From CAZCDS01 sp964497585 (GTDB taxonomy: Bacteria; Desulfobacterota; Desulfomonilia; Desulfomonilales; Desulfomonilaceae), in assembly GCA_964497585.1 (NCBI GenBank), contig CAZCDS010000015.1, positions 51,155-115,154 of the forward strand: a stretch of 64,000 nt of DNA, read 5' to 3'. The position numbers and the translations under genes were made by a program. Shown here one piece after another: positions 1 through 8,598 of this stretch. The notes under the pieces were generated by a model. That model was not told the DNA's origin. It searched no databases and saw nothing but the letters and a program-made list of their open reading frames with translations. The first letter of the stretch is position 1; each line of letters begins with the position of its first letter.

Positions 1-1
1 G

Positions 2-706
2 GACGTCGACCAGGTCCTCGACAAGATCATCGAGCTGCAGTCTAACATGGACGACGCCAATGTGGTCAGGTTGCTCGGCGCGGCAACCCTGGGCGGGAAG
101 CGGGTACTCCTCCACGAATACCTTTCCGGGACCGCGGAGTCCCTCTTGAATGGGAACCCTGAGGGTTTGCCCATTGACGAGATGCTTGGCATCCTGCCGC
201 AGATACTCAATGCCGTCGGGTACGCCCACCTACACCGCGGGCAGGATCAGATCGTAAGACGGGTCCCCCACCTCAACTTGAAACTCCCCAAGCTCCTTTT
301 GGACCCTGATCGGAAGATCGTGAAAATCGGCGGTTTCGGGCTCAGCAAGGCCCTGATCGCGGTCAGGAAGGGGAGAACCTTCCTTTGGGAGGAGCCGGGA
401 GTAGACCTGGGCCAACTCGCGCCTGAATGCTTCGTTCATGCAATAAAGTTCGTCAACCAAGCGCAGGTTGACATCTATGCTCTCGGATCGGTCCTTTATA
501 GGCTCGCAACCGGCAAGACTCCCTTTTCCTGCTCGAATATGGAAGAATACAAGTTCGCGCACTTGAAGAGGTACCCCATTCCTCCGAGGGTCCACCGGTA
601 CGACATTCCCCTGTGGTTGGATGCCATGATTCTCAGGTGCCTGGAAAAGGACCCGGAAGAGAGATGGAGAAGCGCCACACAAATGGAATTGGCGATAAAG
701 GCATAG
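2..706 (+). CDS. Ser/Thr kinase-like protein, probable pseudokinase (5' end outside window)
   Basis: The reading frame is open from the first bases, so the gene begins upstream; the ATG at 47 is probably internal. The visible part covers the end of the N-lobe and the C-lobe of a Hanks-type kinase: an LLHEYLSG hinge, an APE motif (LAPECF) and a DIYALGSVLYRLATGKTPF helix-F segment. The catalytic positions are degenerate. The HRDLKPxN loop reads HLNLKLPK, so the proton-acceptor Asp is Asn and the metal-binding Asn is Lys, and DFG reads GFG. This indicates a catalytically dead fold that may bind partners or nucleotide. A TerB-like gene follows on the same strand. The missing N-terminus may hold further domains. 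Confidence 0.8.
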   Translation, partial: DVDQVLDKIIELQSNMDDANVVRLLGAATLGGKRVLLHEYLSGTAESLLNGNPEGLPIDEMLGILPQILNAVGYAHLHRGQDQIVRRVPHLNLKLPKLLLDPDRKIVKIGGFGLSKALIAVRKGRTFLWEEPGVDLGQLAPECFVHAIKFVNQAQVDIYALGSVLYRLATGKTPFSCSNMEEYKFAHLKRYPIPPRVHRYDIPLWLDAMILRCLEKDPEERWRSATQMELAIKA

Positions 707-838
707 CAGGGGCTGCAGGAGCGGGCTAGGGCGAGGGGGCCTATATTGCGAGCAGTGGGTTGAATACATGGAAGTCGGCAAAAGAGAACCTTTGTTCGCC
801 CGCGTTCGAGGCGGACCCGTCAAGGGAGGAACAGGGCA

Positions 839-1222
839 ATGATCATACAGAGGCAGTCGGAGGGGGATGTCAGGGCCGACCAGGTCAGGGCCATGGCTCA
901 TGGACTCTACCATTTTGCCGCGATCGATGGTGTCACGGAGCGCGAAGAAGCGCTGATAAAGGACTTCCTGAAAGAGGGGGACGTGGAACTGGATGTGGCG
1001 TCTTTGGCCAAGATCCCGTTCTCGCTCGATGAACTGCTGTACAGTCTGGACACGGTTTTTCTGAGAAAGACATTCCTCAAGGTGTGCGTGCTCATGGCGC
1101 GGGCCGACGGGACGGTCACCGACATGGAACTTGCCGAGCTGCGGCGCATATCCCAGGCCATGGGAATCGACCAATCCATGGACGAGGTGATCGCGGATCT
1201 CGAGGGCAAGTCCCTCGAGTAG
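839..1222 (+). CDS. TerB-like (tellurite-resistance TerB family) small protein
   Basis: This 127-residue all-helical protein has the TerB-type pattern: an early helix with AAIDGVTEREEALIKDFL and a second repeat-like helix with MARADGTVTDMELAELRRI. These acidic DG.(V/I)...E stretches resemble the metal-binding TerB/DjlA N-terminal fold. The start is supported by GGGAGG about nine bases upstream. It follows the pseudokinase on the same strand with a gap of about 130 bp. TerB domains often accompany signalling and membrane-stress genes; the function here is not known. The family call rests on the motif pattern only. Confidence 0.6.
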   Translation: MIIQRQSEGDVRADQVRAMAHGLYHFAAIDGVTEREEALIKDFLKEGDVELDVASLAKIPFSLDELLYSLDTVFLRKTFLKVCVLMARADGTVTDMELAELRRISQAMGIDQSMDEVIADLEGKSLE

Positions 1223-1369
1223 GTCCGGCTTGTACAGAGGGGCGCTGCGCCTGAGGGGATCGATTTCGCCAAAGGAGTCCAGCGAAACGGCATATCGCGT
1301 CCGTACGGCAGGTACTCATCATGAGTTGCAGCCGCAGGCATCAGAGCACCTATTTCAGCCGGGTTATCG

Positions 1370-1566
1370 CAGTTGCCAAGAGAAATGGCAGATTTCTTGT
1401 GGAAAGATTGCGGAGGGCTCTTTTTTTCGGCAAAAACCGCCCTCCGCACCTCCTGAAAAAACTCCATATTTTCGGCAAACTGCTTCGCTCGTTTGCAGGA
1501 TTAAGGAGGGCGGTTCGTGAAACATACGCCACCGCCAATAAGACAGAATTTTTGACAATCGGTATA
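1370..1566. repeat. Dispersed repeat, copy A (inverted relative to copy B at 61361-61570)
   Basis: About 197 bp that reappears as its reverse complement at 61361-61570 with small substitutions and indels. Homology stops sharply on both sides. It contains a hairpin with perfect 9-bp arms GCGGAGGGC (1410-1418) and GCCCTCCGC (1439-1447); the loop has facing T- and A-runs that can lengthen the stem. It ends just before the ribosome-binding site of the zinc-ribbon gene at 1584, so it lies in that gene's leader. It has no coding capacity. It could be a non-autonomous mobile repeat or a repeated transcription-control element. Confidence 0.85.
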
Positions 1567-1583
1567 GGCGAAGGGGAGTGAGC

Positions 1584-2558
1584 ATGGAATCCGCCGCGGT
1601 GGTCCTGTGCGGTAAATGCGCAGCGAGATACGAGAAGGGTGCCCCGTTCTGCCCGGAATGCGGGGCACTCTCTCCGGGATCGGTTTCCCCCGGCCCTGTG
1701 GCGGTAGAAGTGGATGACGTCGCGTCCGAGAAGATTCGTAAGACGGTAGTCTCGATCCTCAAGCTCTGGTTTCCTGCGCTTGATGCCATGAAGGCTGACC
1801 GGAGGCTCAAGGCGGGCAGGTCGATCCTCATGAAGGGAATCAGCGAGGATTCGGGCTCTCGGATAGTCGACGCGCTGAAACCCCTGAAAGTTGGGGCGCG
1901 GCTTGTGGGGAAGGATTCCTGGTTCAGGAATCTCTTCAACGGTGGGCTGATCTTCTCAGGTGTCGCGTTGTTTCTTACACTCTTCTTCGGTCCCCTCTTC
2001 GGTTTTTTCCTCTTTCTCATTGCGGTTGGGGCGCCGCTTCTCGGGGCCTTTCTGAGGGATAGGCAGCGTCAACCTCTGGTGAGTGCGCCGGTGCACCGTG
2101 GGACCTCTGAAAAGTGGGCAAAGCTCGCGGGAGATTATTCCGCTGTCATCTCCAGGATGGGTCGCGTCGAAGCCGGTTCCCTCAAGTCCATAGCCCGGTC
2201 CGTCTTCGATTTGAACGAGCGTCTGTCACGTGATTCTCTCGCTTCGATCGCAGCGGGCGAGGATACGGGAGAGCTCCACGCGCGGCTCGAAGACATCCTT
2301 TACTCCGCAGTGGCCCTGGGAAGAAGAATCACCGTCGCGACCGCGGGAGATGCAGAAACGCTCAAACGTGAGCTGGGTGCTCTCGAGAAGTTGGCGGGCC
2401 AGACCGCGGAGTGGTTCAGGTCTCAGGAGCACCGTCAGATAAAGAGTTCCGACGAGTTGTCCGACCAATTGACACGGATACGGGAGAGCATTGACGCCAT
2501 CGTGGGCGAGGTTCGCTCGCCGCACCCGCGGACACCCGGCGAGAAGACCTACGAGTGA
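1584..2558 (+). CDS. Zinc-ribbon membrane protein of unknown function
   Basis: 324 residues. An N-terminal zinc ribbon (CGKC...CPEC, about residues 8-31) is followed by a basic region, then two closely spaced hydrophobic segments (about residues 114-150, ending in GAPLLGAFL) that look like a membrane hairpin. The C-terminal half is helical and charged, possibly coiled coil. The ATG at 1584 is preferred over GTG at 1578 because AAGGGGAG lies at proper spacing. The zinc-ribbon N-terminus resembles those of the large cyclases nearby, which suggests a shared theme but not a shared function. Confidence 0.7.
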   Translation: MESAAVVLCGKCAARYEKGAPFCPECGALSPGSVSPGPVAVEVDDVASEKIRKTVVSILKLWFPALDAMKADRRLKAGRSILMKGISEDSGSRIVDALKPLKVGARLVGKDSWFRNLFNGGLIFSGVALFLTLFFGPLFGFFLFLIAVGAPLLGAFLRDRQRQPLVSAPVHRGTSEKWAKLAGDYSAVISRMGRVEAGSLKSIARSVFDLNERLSRDSLASIAAGEDTGELHARLEDILYSAVALGRRITVATAGDAETLKRELGALEKLAGQTAEWFRSQEHRQIKSSDELSDQLTRIRESIDAIVGEVRSPHPRTPGEKTYE

Positions 2559-2693
2559 CTGGGATGGAGGTGAAGGGCGTCCCATTGACCAGTGGTCCGC
2601 CTGACTGAAGTCACCTCAGTGTGCGGTGCGCGTCTTGATACGCTCTTCGCGAGAGCCCCTGCCGGCAGGTCAACACATGGGGAAGTCAGGACA

Positions 2694-3464
2694 ATGATCG
2701 GCGCTATAGCAGGTGACATCATCGGTTCGGTCTACGAGGCGAGCCCCATCAAGACGGTCGATTTTCCGCTTTTCACCTTCGGATGCCGCTTCACCGACGA
2801 CACGGTTCTGACTGTCGCGATAGCCGACAGCATACTCCACCGTGCTCCCTATGCGGAGAAACTCAAGGAGTATTATCGGTACTATCCCTATGCAGGGTAT
2901 GGCGGCTCTTTCCATGTGTGGGCGTCGTCCGACACGAGCCTTCCCTACAATAGCTGGGGCAACGGATCCGCCATGCGGGTAAGCCCTGTGGGCTTCGCTT
3001 TCGACTCCATGGATGAGGTGCTCAGGGAGGCAGAACGAAGCGCAGAGGTGACGCACAACCATCCGGAAGGGATCAAAGGCGCTCAGGCCGTCGCCGCAGC
3101 CATATTTCTCGCTCGTTCGGAGAGCAACCGGTCCGAGATCCGAGCCTTCGTTGAAACGACGTTTGGGTACGACCTCTCCGAGCCCATCGATTCGATCCGA
3201 GAGTGGTACCGGTTTGACATCTCCTGTCACGGCACGGTTCCGCAGGCCCTGCGCGCCTTCCTCGAGTCCGAGGACTACGAAGACGCGGTGCGAAAGGCGA
3301 TCTCTCTGGGCGGGGACAGTGATACGCTTGCCTGTATTGCCGGCGGGATCGCCCAGGCATTTTACGGTGGAGTCCCGGACTTTGTCGTGGCAAACGCTGA
3401 AGACATACTTGACGAACGGCTGAATCGAATCGTTGCCCAATTCCGGGAAAAATACGGTTGGTGA
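2694..3464 (+). CDS. ADP-ribosylglycohydrolase family protein (DraG-like)
   Basis: 256 residues. It begins MIGAIAGDIIGS, the usual family N-terminus, so the ATG at 2694 is chosen over an upstream in-frame GTG at 2592. Dinuclear metal-site motifs are visible: FTDDTVLT near residue 33 and GGDSDTLACIAGGIAQAFYG near the C-terminus; HNHPEGIKGAQA in the middle is also typical. Family members remove ADP-ribose from arginine or other acceptors; the target here is unknown. No ADP-ribosyltransferase was recognised in the window. It is convergent with the kinase gene, with only six bases between the stops. Confidence 0.9.
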   Translation: MIGAIAGDIIGSVYEASPIKTVDFPLFTFGCRFTDDTVLTVAIADSILHRAPYAEKLKEYYRYYPYAGYGGSFHVWASSDTSLPYNSWGNGSAMRVSPVGFAFDSMDEVLREAERSAEVTHNHPEGIKGAQAVAAAIFLARSESNRSEIRAFVETTFGYDLSEPIDSIREWYRFDISCHGTVPQALRAFLESEDYEDAVRKAISLGGDSDTLACIAGGIAQAFYGGVPDFVVANAEDILDERLNRIVAQFREKYGW

Positions 3465-3470
3465 CCCGGA

Positions 3471-4898
3471 TCATTGATCCTGGAAATTCGCGACACGAAG
3501 CTCAACACCCAGCCCTTTGAGTCGTTGCCCGAAGTCTTCCACGATCTTGGTCAATGCAGCCTTGTCCACATCGCCGTATGACATGAGAAGGACCACATCG
3601 TCTCGGCTCCGGGCACGGTTCCCCGGGTGACGGAGGCTGTGCCTTTCCGCGAGCGGGATGAGGTCGGCCAAAGCTTCGTGAACGGTTTGGTATCGTTCAG
3701 CGGGATCCTTCTGCGTTGCCCGTTGCACGAATGCGTTGAATTCCTTGGGCAGATCCGGGTTCAGCGAACACGGGTCGGGGACGGGGCTATCTCGATGAGC
3801 CCTGAGAATTGCGACGACATCCTCCCCCAGAAAGGGCCTCCGGCCTGTAGCCATCTCGAAGGCGGTGATTCCCAGGGAGTAGATGTCGGTGCGTTCGTCG
3901 ATCAGATCTCCCGCTATCTGTTCCGGAGCCATGTAATGGGGAGTTCCGGCAAAATCGAGTTCATCTTCAGCTCCAACCGGGCATGCCAGGCCGAAATCGA
4001 CGATCTTCAAGCGATCCCCCTTACCGATGAACAGGTTGGCGGGCTTGATGTCCTGGTGGACAATCCCGTGATTGTGCGCGTACTGCAGTCCCTGCGCCAC
4101 CTGCACGAGATAGTCCAACACCTGTGGGACGGTAAGCCGCGGCATGTTCCGGAGAATGTACTCCAGCGAAAGACCGGCAACGTATTCCATGACGATGAAC
4201 ACGGTCCGGTACAGATGCTCGATATCGTGCACTCTCACGATGTTCGGGTGATTGAGCCGGGCGATCACCTTGGCTTCGTTGAGGAATTTCTCCATGAAGT
4301 CCGCGTCCATTGCCATGGTGTGTTTGAGCATTTTGATGGCAACCGGCATGTTGAGGGTCTCATGCAGCCCCTTGTACACGATGGCCCATCCTCCTTCTCC
4401 AATCACGTCGGTAATCACGTGCTTTCCAATGGTTCTGTGCGGCGCGAACTTGGACCCGGAAATCCGATTGGTTACGATCTCCGTTATGAACTCCCTCAGA
4501 TCCGGGTATTCCAGGCACATCTGATCGAATTCCACTCTATTCATACGCCACAGGGTCATGTCGGTGTCAGCCTGGATGTGCGCGGTTCTCTTTTCTCCCG
4601 TACAGAGGGCCATCTCGCCGATCAAGTCTCCTGACTTTCGGCGGGCAACAGGGGTTTCGGCTCCGTCCTTGTCCACGAGCACCGTGCAGGAGCCGTCTTG
4701 AATCAGATAGAGGCTGTTCCCTTGTTCTCCCTGCCGGATGAACCGCTCGCCCTCCTTGACCGCTACCCGTGCCAGGCACGCGAGAAGGTGGCTCTTGGCG
4801 TGATCCGGAACGGCTTTGAAAATCTCCGAGTCCAGGAGAAATTGAGAATCCTCTTGCGAAATCCTCGTCTTCTTCAAACGTCCCGTATGGCTTTTCAT
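3471..4898 (-). CDS. Cyclic-nucleotide-binding domain Ser/Thr protein kinase
   Basis: 475 residues. A CRP-type cyclic-nucleotide-binding domain (about residues 20-145) contains GDLIGEMALCTGEKRTAHIQA, with the Glu and Arg expected in a phosphate-binding cassette. A full kinase domain follows (about 155-430): glycine loop GEGGWAIVYKG, VAIK lysine, HQDIKPANL catalytic loop, DFG and APE, so it should be active. A short tail follows. The ATG at 4898 has AGGGG at good spacing; a GTG at 4913 has none. It lies about 80 bp downstream of the stop of cyclase 1 on the same strand, suggesting co-transcription and activation by that cyclase's product. The coupling is inferred. Confidence 0.9.
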   Translation of the reverse strand: MKSHTGRLKKTRISQEDSQFLLDSEIFKAVPDHAKSHLLACLARVAVKEGERFIRQGEQGNSLYLIQDGSCTVLVDKDGAETPVARRKSGDLIGEMALCTGEKRTAHIQADTDMTLWRMNRVEFDQMCLEYPDLREFITEIVTNRISGSKFAPHRTIGKHVITDVIGEGGWAIVYKGLHETLNMPVAIKMLKHTMAMDADFMEKFLNEAKVIARLNHPNIVRVHDIEHLYRTVFIVMEYVAGLSLEYILRNMPRLTVPQVLDYLVQVAQGLQYAHNHGIVHQDIKPANLFIGKGDRLKIVDFGLACPVGAEDELDFAGTPHYMAPEQIAGDLIDERTDIYSLGITAFEMATGRRPFLGEDVVAILRAHRDSPVPDPCSLNPDLPKEFNAFVQRATQKDPAERYQTVHEALADLIPLAERHSLRHPGNRARSRDDVVLLMSYGDVDKAALTKIVEDFGQRLKGLGVELRVANFQDQ

Positions 4899-4978
4899 TT
4901 CGCACCCCTGCACAGAGGTTCAACCGGTTGCCGGGTCAAAGGCGGGAAACCAGAGCAAGCGATGGTATCCAGCTCCGC

Positions 4979-7900
4979 TCAGAGACTCGCCAATGCTTTG
5001 TGGGTCTTGCCCAGCCAATAATCCATGCGCATTTCCTGGTACATGGACTCGGCCTTTTTCAAAGCCCGGAGCGCTTCTTCTTTTCGCCCTGCACCGGCAT
5101 AAAACTCGCCGAGGACAAAATACCCATAAGCGTAGTTCACTTTCAAACCGAGATGCTCCAATAGTGATATACCCAAGAGGATTCCTTCTTCAGCCTCTTG
5201 GTCTCCCTTCTTCTGACGACCGACGATACTTCCCAACAAGATCCGGGAAAGCGCTTCGAACTGATCTTCACTATTTTTCAGTGCAGCATCCAGTGCAAGA
5301 CGCGTAGGTCCCTCTGCCTGTTTGATATTACCTGATTCGAGGTGCACAACTCCGCTAATCCAATGACACATTGAGAGCCAGAGTGGAAGACCTATGTTAC
5401 TATGAATCATCAGACCCTTCTCAGCATAGCTGACGGCATCTTCCAGCTTTCCCAGCACGTAATTGGCGTACGCCAACCAAGACCAGGCCATACCTTGGAA
5501 GACCACGTAATGCGTCTCTTCCACAATACGAATTGCATTCTGAAGATGCTCTATCGCTCTTTGGCCCTCGCCCATGGTAGCTAATGAAACGCCGTAGCAG
5601 AAACTGCTGTGTCCTAGACTGGCAATGTCATCAATGCTGCGGGCAAATGCCCATGCCTGCTCATGCTGCTTCTCTGAACTTCGTAAATCACCCGTCAAGG
5701 TCAGCCCCATCCCGCAAAGGGACTTCACATATGAATATGGTGGGATTGTCTGGCCGAAGTTCTCCGACTCCCTACCCGATTGTTCCAGTATCCCAGTGAT
5801 CCTCGGGCCTATGTCAAGAAGCTTGGAGTAATCGCCTTTGATAACATACGATGTGCACAGCTGATAACCAAGGGGGACCATGATTTCGAGATCCTCAATC
5901 TCTGTGAGATCCGCTGAGCAGTCCGCCAAGTACTGCATGCCCAGCTCCGGATCTCCTCCCGCAATCATGTAATAAAGGCCGATGTTGCCTCGCAGAACAG
6001 TTCGGCTTTTATCGTCCCCCAACTCCTCAGCCAGACCGGCGCCCCTCAGGAGGATGGACGAAGAATCTTCAGGGAACCCAAGTTTTCTCATGGGAACAGT
6101 CAGCAAAAGGATCAGATCGATCTCCTTTCTCTTGTTCACATCGTTTTCCGGTAGTAACCTAAGTACCTCGATGGCTTCCCGATAGAATTTAAATCCTTCC
6201 CATACTGAGAAGCTACGGGTCGCTTTTTCACCGGCCGCCTGGAGATACTTGCATGATTTTCCCGGATTTCCACTCCTGGAATAATGATGCGCCAGCATCT
6301 CGTAGAATTCCTCCATGCGGTCCGGATAGAGTTCCTCGATGGCTCGGCCTATTCTCTCATGGATCTCCTTGCGCCGCTTGAGCAGCAGGCTGTTGTACGC
6401 GACCTCCTGAGTGAGTGCGTGCCTGAAAATGTACTCCAGCTCGGGGAAGAGGCTCTTTTCGTAGATGAACTCCAGGCCCTGAAGGTTGAGCAGATTTGAC
6501 TTGAGATCCTCCTTCATCTCCGTGATCATCTCGAGGATGCGAAAAGCGAACTCCCGTCCTATCACGGAAGCCACCTGCATAATCCGTTTGAGGTTCTCTT
6601 CCAGCCGGTCCATGCGGGCCGCGATGATCCCCTGGATCGTGTCCGGAACCGCGGCGATCTCGGAGGGTGCGGCAGCGAGGACGTATCGATCACCCTTCCT
6701 TTGGATGGAACCATTCTCCAGCAACGTGTGAGTCAGCTCCTCCATGAAGAGCGGGTTGCCCGAGGTCCTGCTGAGGATCAGCTCCCTCAGTTCCGGCGCC
6801 ATTTCTCCTCCCTCGAGGATTCCCCGGACAAGCTCCGCGCTCGTCCCGGTGGAGAGCTGACCGACCCCGATCTTTGCATAATAGGATTTGCTCCCCCACT
6901 GGTGCGCGTACTCCGGACGGTACAGGAGAATCAGGAGAATATGCGCACCAGGAAGCCAACCGATCATGTAATCGAGAAATTCTTCCGTGGTTCGGTCGAT
7001 CCAGTGGAGGTCCTCCACCGCAAGGACAATGGGCCTCGCCAGGCTCCCCCGAATGAGGATGTCCCGCAGGGCCTCAAAGGTCTTTTCCCGCTTCTCCTTG
7101 GGTTCCAGCTTGGTGAACTCCGCATCGTCGACCCTGACGGAGAAGAGTTCCTGGAGCGGCGGCAAGCATCGTGTTAGATTCGCATCGATGCCGACGATCC
7201 GCTCAATCATCTTGTCTTTGATAACCCGCTCTTTCTCTCCCTCCTTTATCTCCAGATAGGTCCTGAGCGCGTCCAGTATCGGGAGATACGGCATGGAGCT
7301 TCCGTAGTGGAGACAGCGCCCTTCAAGATAGGCATGGTCATCGTCGGAAATGCTCTTCCTGAATTCGAGGACCAATCTCGATTTCCCCACGCCCGCTTCA
7401 CCCACAACCCCGACCACTTGGCCTTCACCTGATCTGGTCTTGTCAAAAGCCTCCCTCAGGGTTTCAAACTCACGCTTTCGGCCGACAAATCTCGTGAGCC
7501 CCCTGGCTATTGACACGTCTATCCTCGTTTCAGCCTCGCTCGGTTTTACGAGCCTGTACACTTCCACCGGCTCCGCCTTGCCCTTTACCTGCATCGTGCC
7601 CTGGGACGCGAAGTCGAAAAATCTCCCTGCCACTTTGTACGTGTGCTCGGATACGAGTACGCCGCCGGGTTCCGCGGTGCTCTCCATGCGGGCGGCAAGG
7701 TTGGCGGTATCTCCTTGAGCGGTGTAATCCATACGCAGGTCGTCCCCAATGGCGCCCACCACGACCGGGCCGGAGTTCAATCCGATGCGCATGGTGAAGT
7801 CGATGTCGTGCTCTCTTTTGAGCCGATCCGCGTATGGGCGAAGGGATTCCTGGATAGCCAGAGAGGCATAGCACGCGCGCTGAGCATGATCCTCATGAGC

Positions 7901-8347
7901 TATGGGCGCTCCGAAGAGGGCCATGACTCCATCGCCCCGAAACTGGTTGATTGATCCTTCGTATCGGTGGATCTCATCCATGAGGATCCGAAAACAGCCG
8001 TCCATGATCTCGTGGACATCCTCAGGGTCGCGGTTTTCGAACATGGCGGTGGAGTTGGCCACATCAGCAAAGAGGATCGTGACGAGCTTGCGTTCGCCCT
8101 CGATGGCGGTGCGGTTGGACAGAATCTTGTCCGCGAGATGCTTTGGCGTGTAGGATTGGGGTTCGTTGTAGTCTATGGGAGCTGATTCTTCGGGCTTGCG
8201 GAGATCTTGGCCGCATTCCCCACAGAAGTTGAACTGGGGCGGGTTTGAGGAATTGCACTTCGGGCATTTCCTTTCAAGGCGTGCTCCGCATTCTCCGCAG
8301 AATTTCATGCCTTCGGGATTCTCGAAGCGGCAGTTCGGGCATTTCAT
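4979..8347 (-). CDS. Zinc-ribbon / class III nucleotide cyclase / STAND ATPase / TPR protein (cyclase 1)
   Basis: 1122 residues, predicted soluble. Order: two zinc ribbons (CPNC...CGEC and CPKC...CGEC, residues 1-50), class III cyclase (about 85-265), AAA/STAND ATPase (about 285-640), TPR-rich tail (about 650-1122). The cyclase has both metal aspartates (FADVANST, FRGDGVMALFG) and the Asn/Arg of GDTANLAARME; Thr in YTAQG at the base-specifying position suggests a class IIIb adenylate cyclase. Walker A is GEAGVGKS and Walker B is LAVEDLHWID. The start has a strong GGGGGG-rich RBS. It is a tandem paralogue of cyclase 2 and lies upstream of the cNMP-binding kinase. Confidence 0.93.
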   Translation of the reverse strand: MKCPNCRFENPEGMKFCGECGARLERKCPKCNSSNPPQFNFCGECGQDLRKPEESAPIDYNEPQSYTPKHLADKILSNRTAIEGERKLVTILFADVANSTAMFENRDPEDVHEIMDGCFRILMDEIHRYEGSINQFRGDGVMALFGAPIAHEDHAQRACYASLAIQESLRPYADRLKREHDIDFTMRIGLNSGPVVVGAIGDDLRMDYTAQGDTANLAARMESTAEPGGVLVSEHTYKVAGRFFDFASQGTMQVKGKAEPVEVYRLVKPSEAETRIDVSIARGLTRFVGRKREFETLREAFDKTRSGEGQVVGVVGEAGVGKSRLVLEFRKSISDDDHAYLEGRCLHYGSSMPYLPILDALRTYLEIKEGEKERVIKDKMIERIVGIDANLTRCLPPLQELFSVRVDDAEFTKLEPKEKREKTFEALRDILIRGSLARPIVLAVEDLHWIDRTTEEFLDYMIGWLPGAHILLILLYRPEYAHQWGSKSYYAKIGVGQLSTGTSAELVRGILEGGEMAPELRELILSRTSGNPLFMEELTHTLLENGSIQRKGDRYVLAAAPSEIAAVPDTIQGIIAARMDRLEENLKRIMQVASVIGREFAFRILEMITEMKEDLKSNLLNLQGLEFIYEKSLFPELEYIFRHALTQEVAYNSLLLKRRKEIHERIGRAIEELYPDRMEEFYEMLAHHYSRSGNPGKSCKYLQAAGEKATRSFSVWEGFKFYREAIEVLRLLPENDVNKRKEIDLILLLTVPMRKLGFPEDSSSILLRGAGLAEELGDDKSRTVLRGNIGLYYMIAGGDPELGMQYLADCSADLTEIEDLEIMVPLGYQLCTSYVIKGDYSKLLDIGPRITGILEQSGRESENFGQTIPPYSYVKSLCGMGLTLTGDLRSSEKQHEQAWAFARSIDDIASLGHSSFCYGVSLATMGEGQRAIEHLQNAIRIVEETHYVVFQGMAWSWLAYANYVLGKLEDAVSYAEKGLMIHSNIGLPLWLSMCHWISGVVHLESGNIKQAEGPTRLALDAALKNSEDQFEALSRILLGSIVGRQKKGDQEAEEGILLGISLLEHLGLKVNYAYGYFVLGEFYAGAGRKEEALRALKKAESMYQEMRMDYWLGKTHKALASL

Positions 8348-8598
8348 AGCTTTCCCCCCTTGGCGGCTGGAGTCGCTCCCGCGGATTCTCTGATGCCTGT
8401 TCCCGCGCTCGGGACTCGCTTGTTCGTCGATCCACGCCGCTTATCCATAGAAAGGGCTCCGTGTGGGTCGTTTCGCAGCGTCATGGCGGCCCTTCCTTTG
8501 ATCTGGCGCCACGCAAGGCCGTCCCCGCCCTCAGGAGTTCTGAGCACAGTCCCGAAGATATGGATACCCAGGCCGGACCTGGGAACCAGGGGAAAGCT

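Noticed and set aside
1370..1566. Coding gene within repeat copy A
   Set aside because: Short frames cross it in several directions, but none is conserved between copies A and B; the palindrome explains the apparent frames.
3627..4634. 335-codon open frame on the + strand
   Set aside because: It is exactly antisense to the well-supported CNBD kinase and shows no domain pattern; it is a product of high GC.
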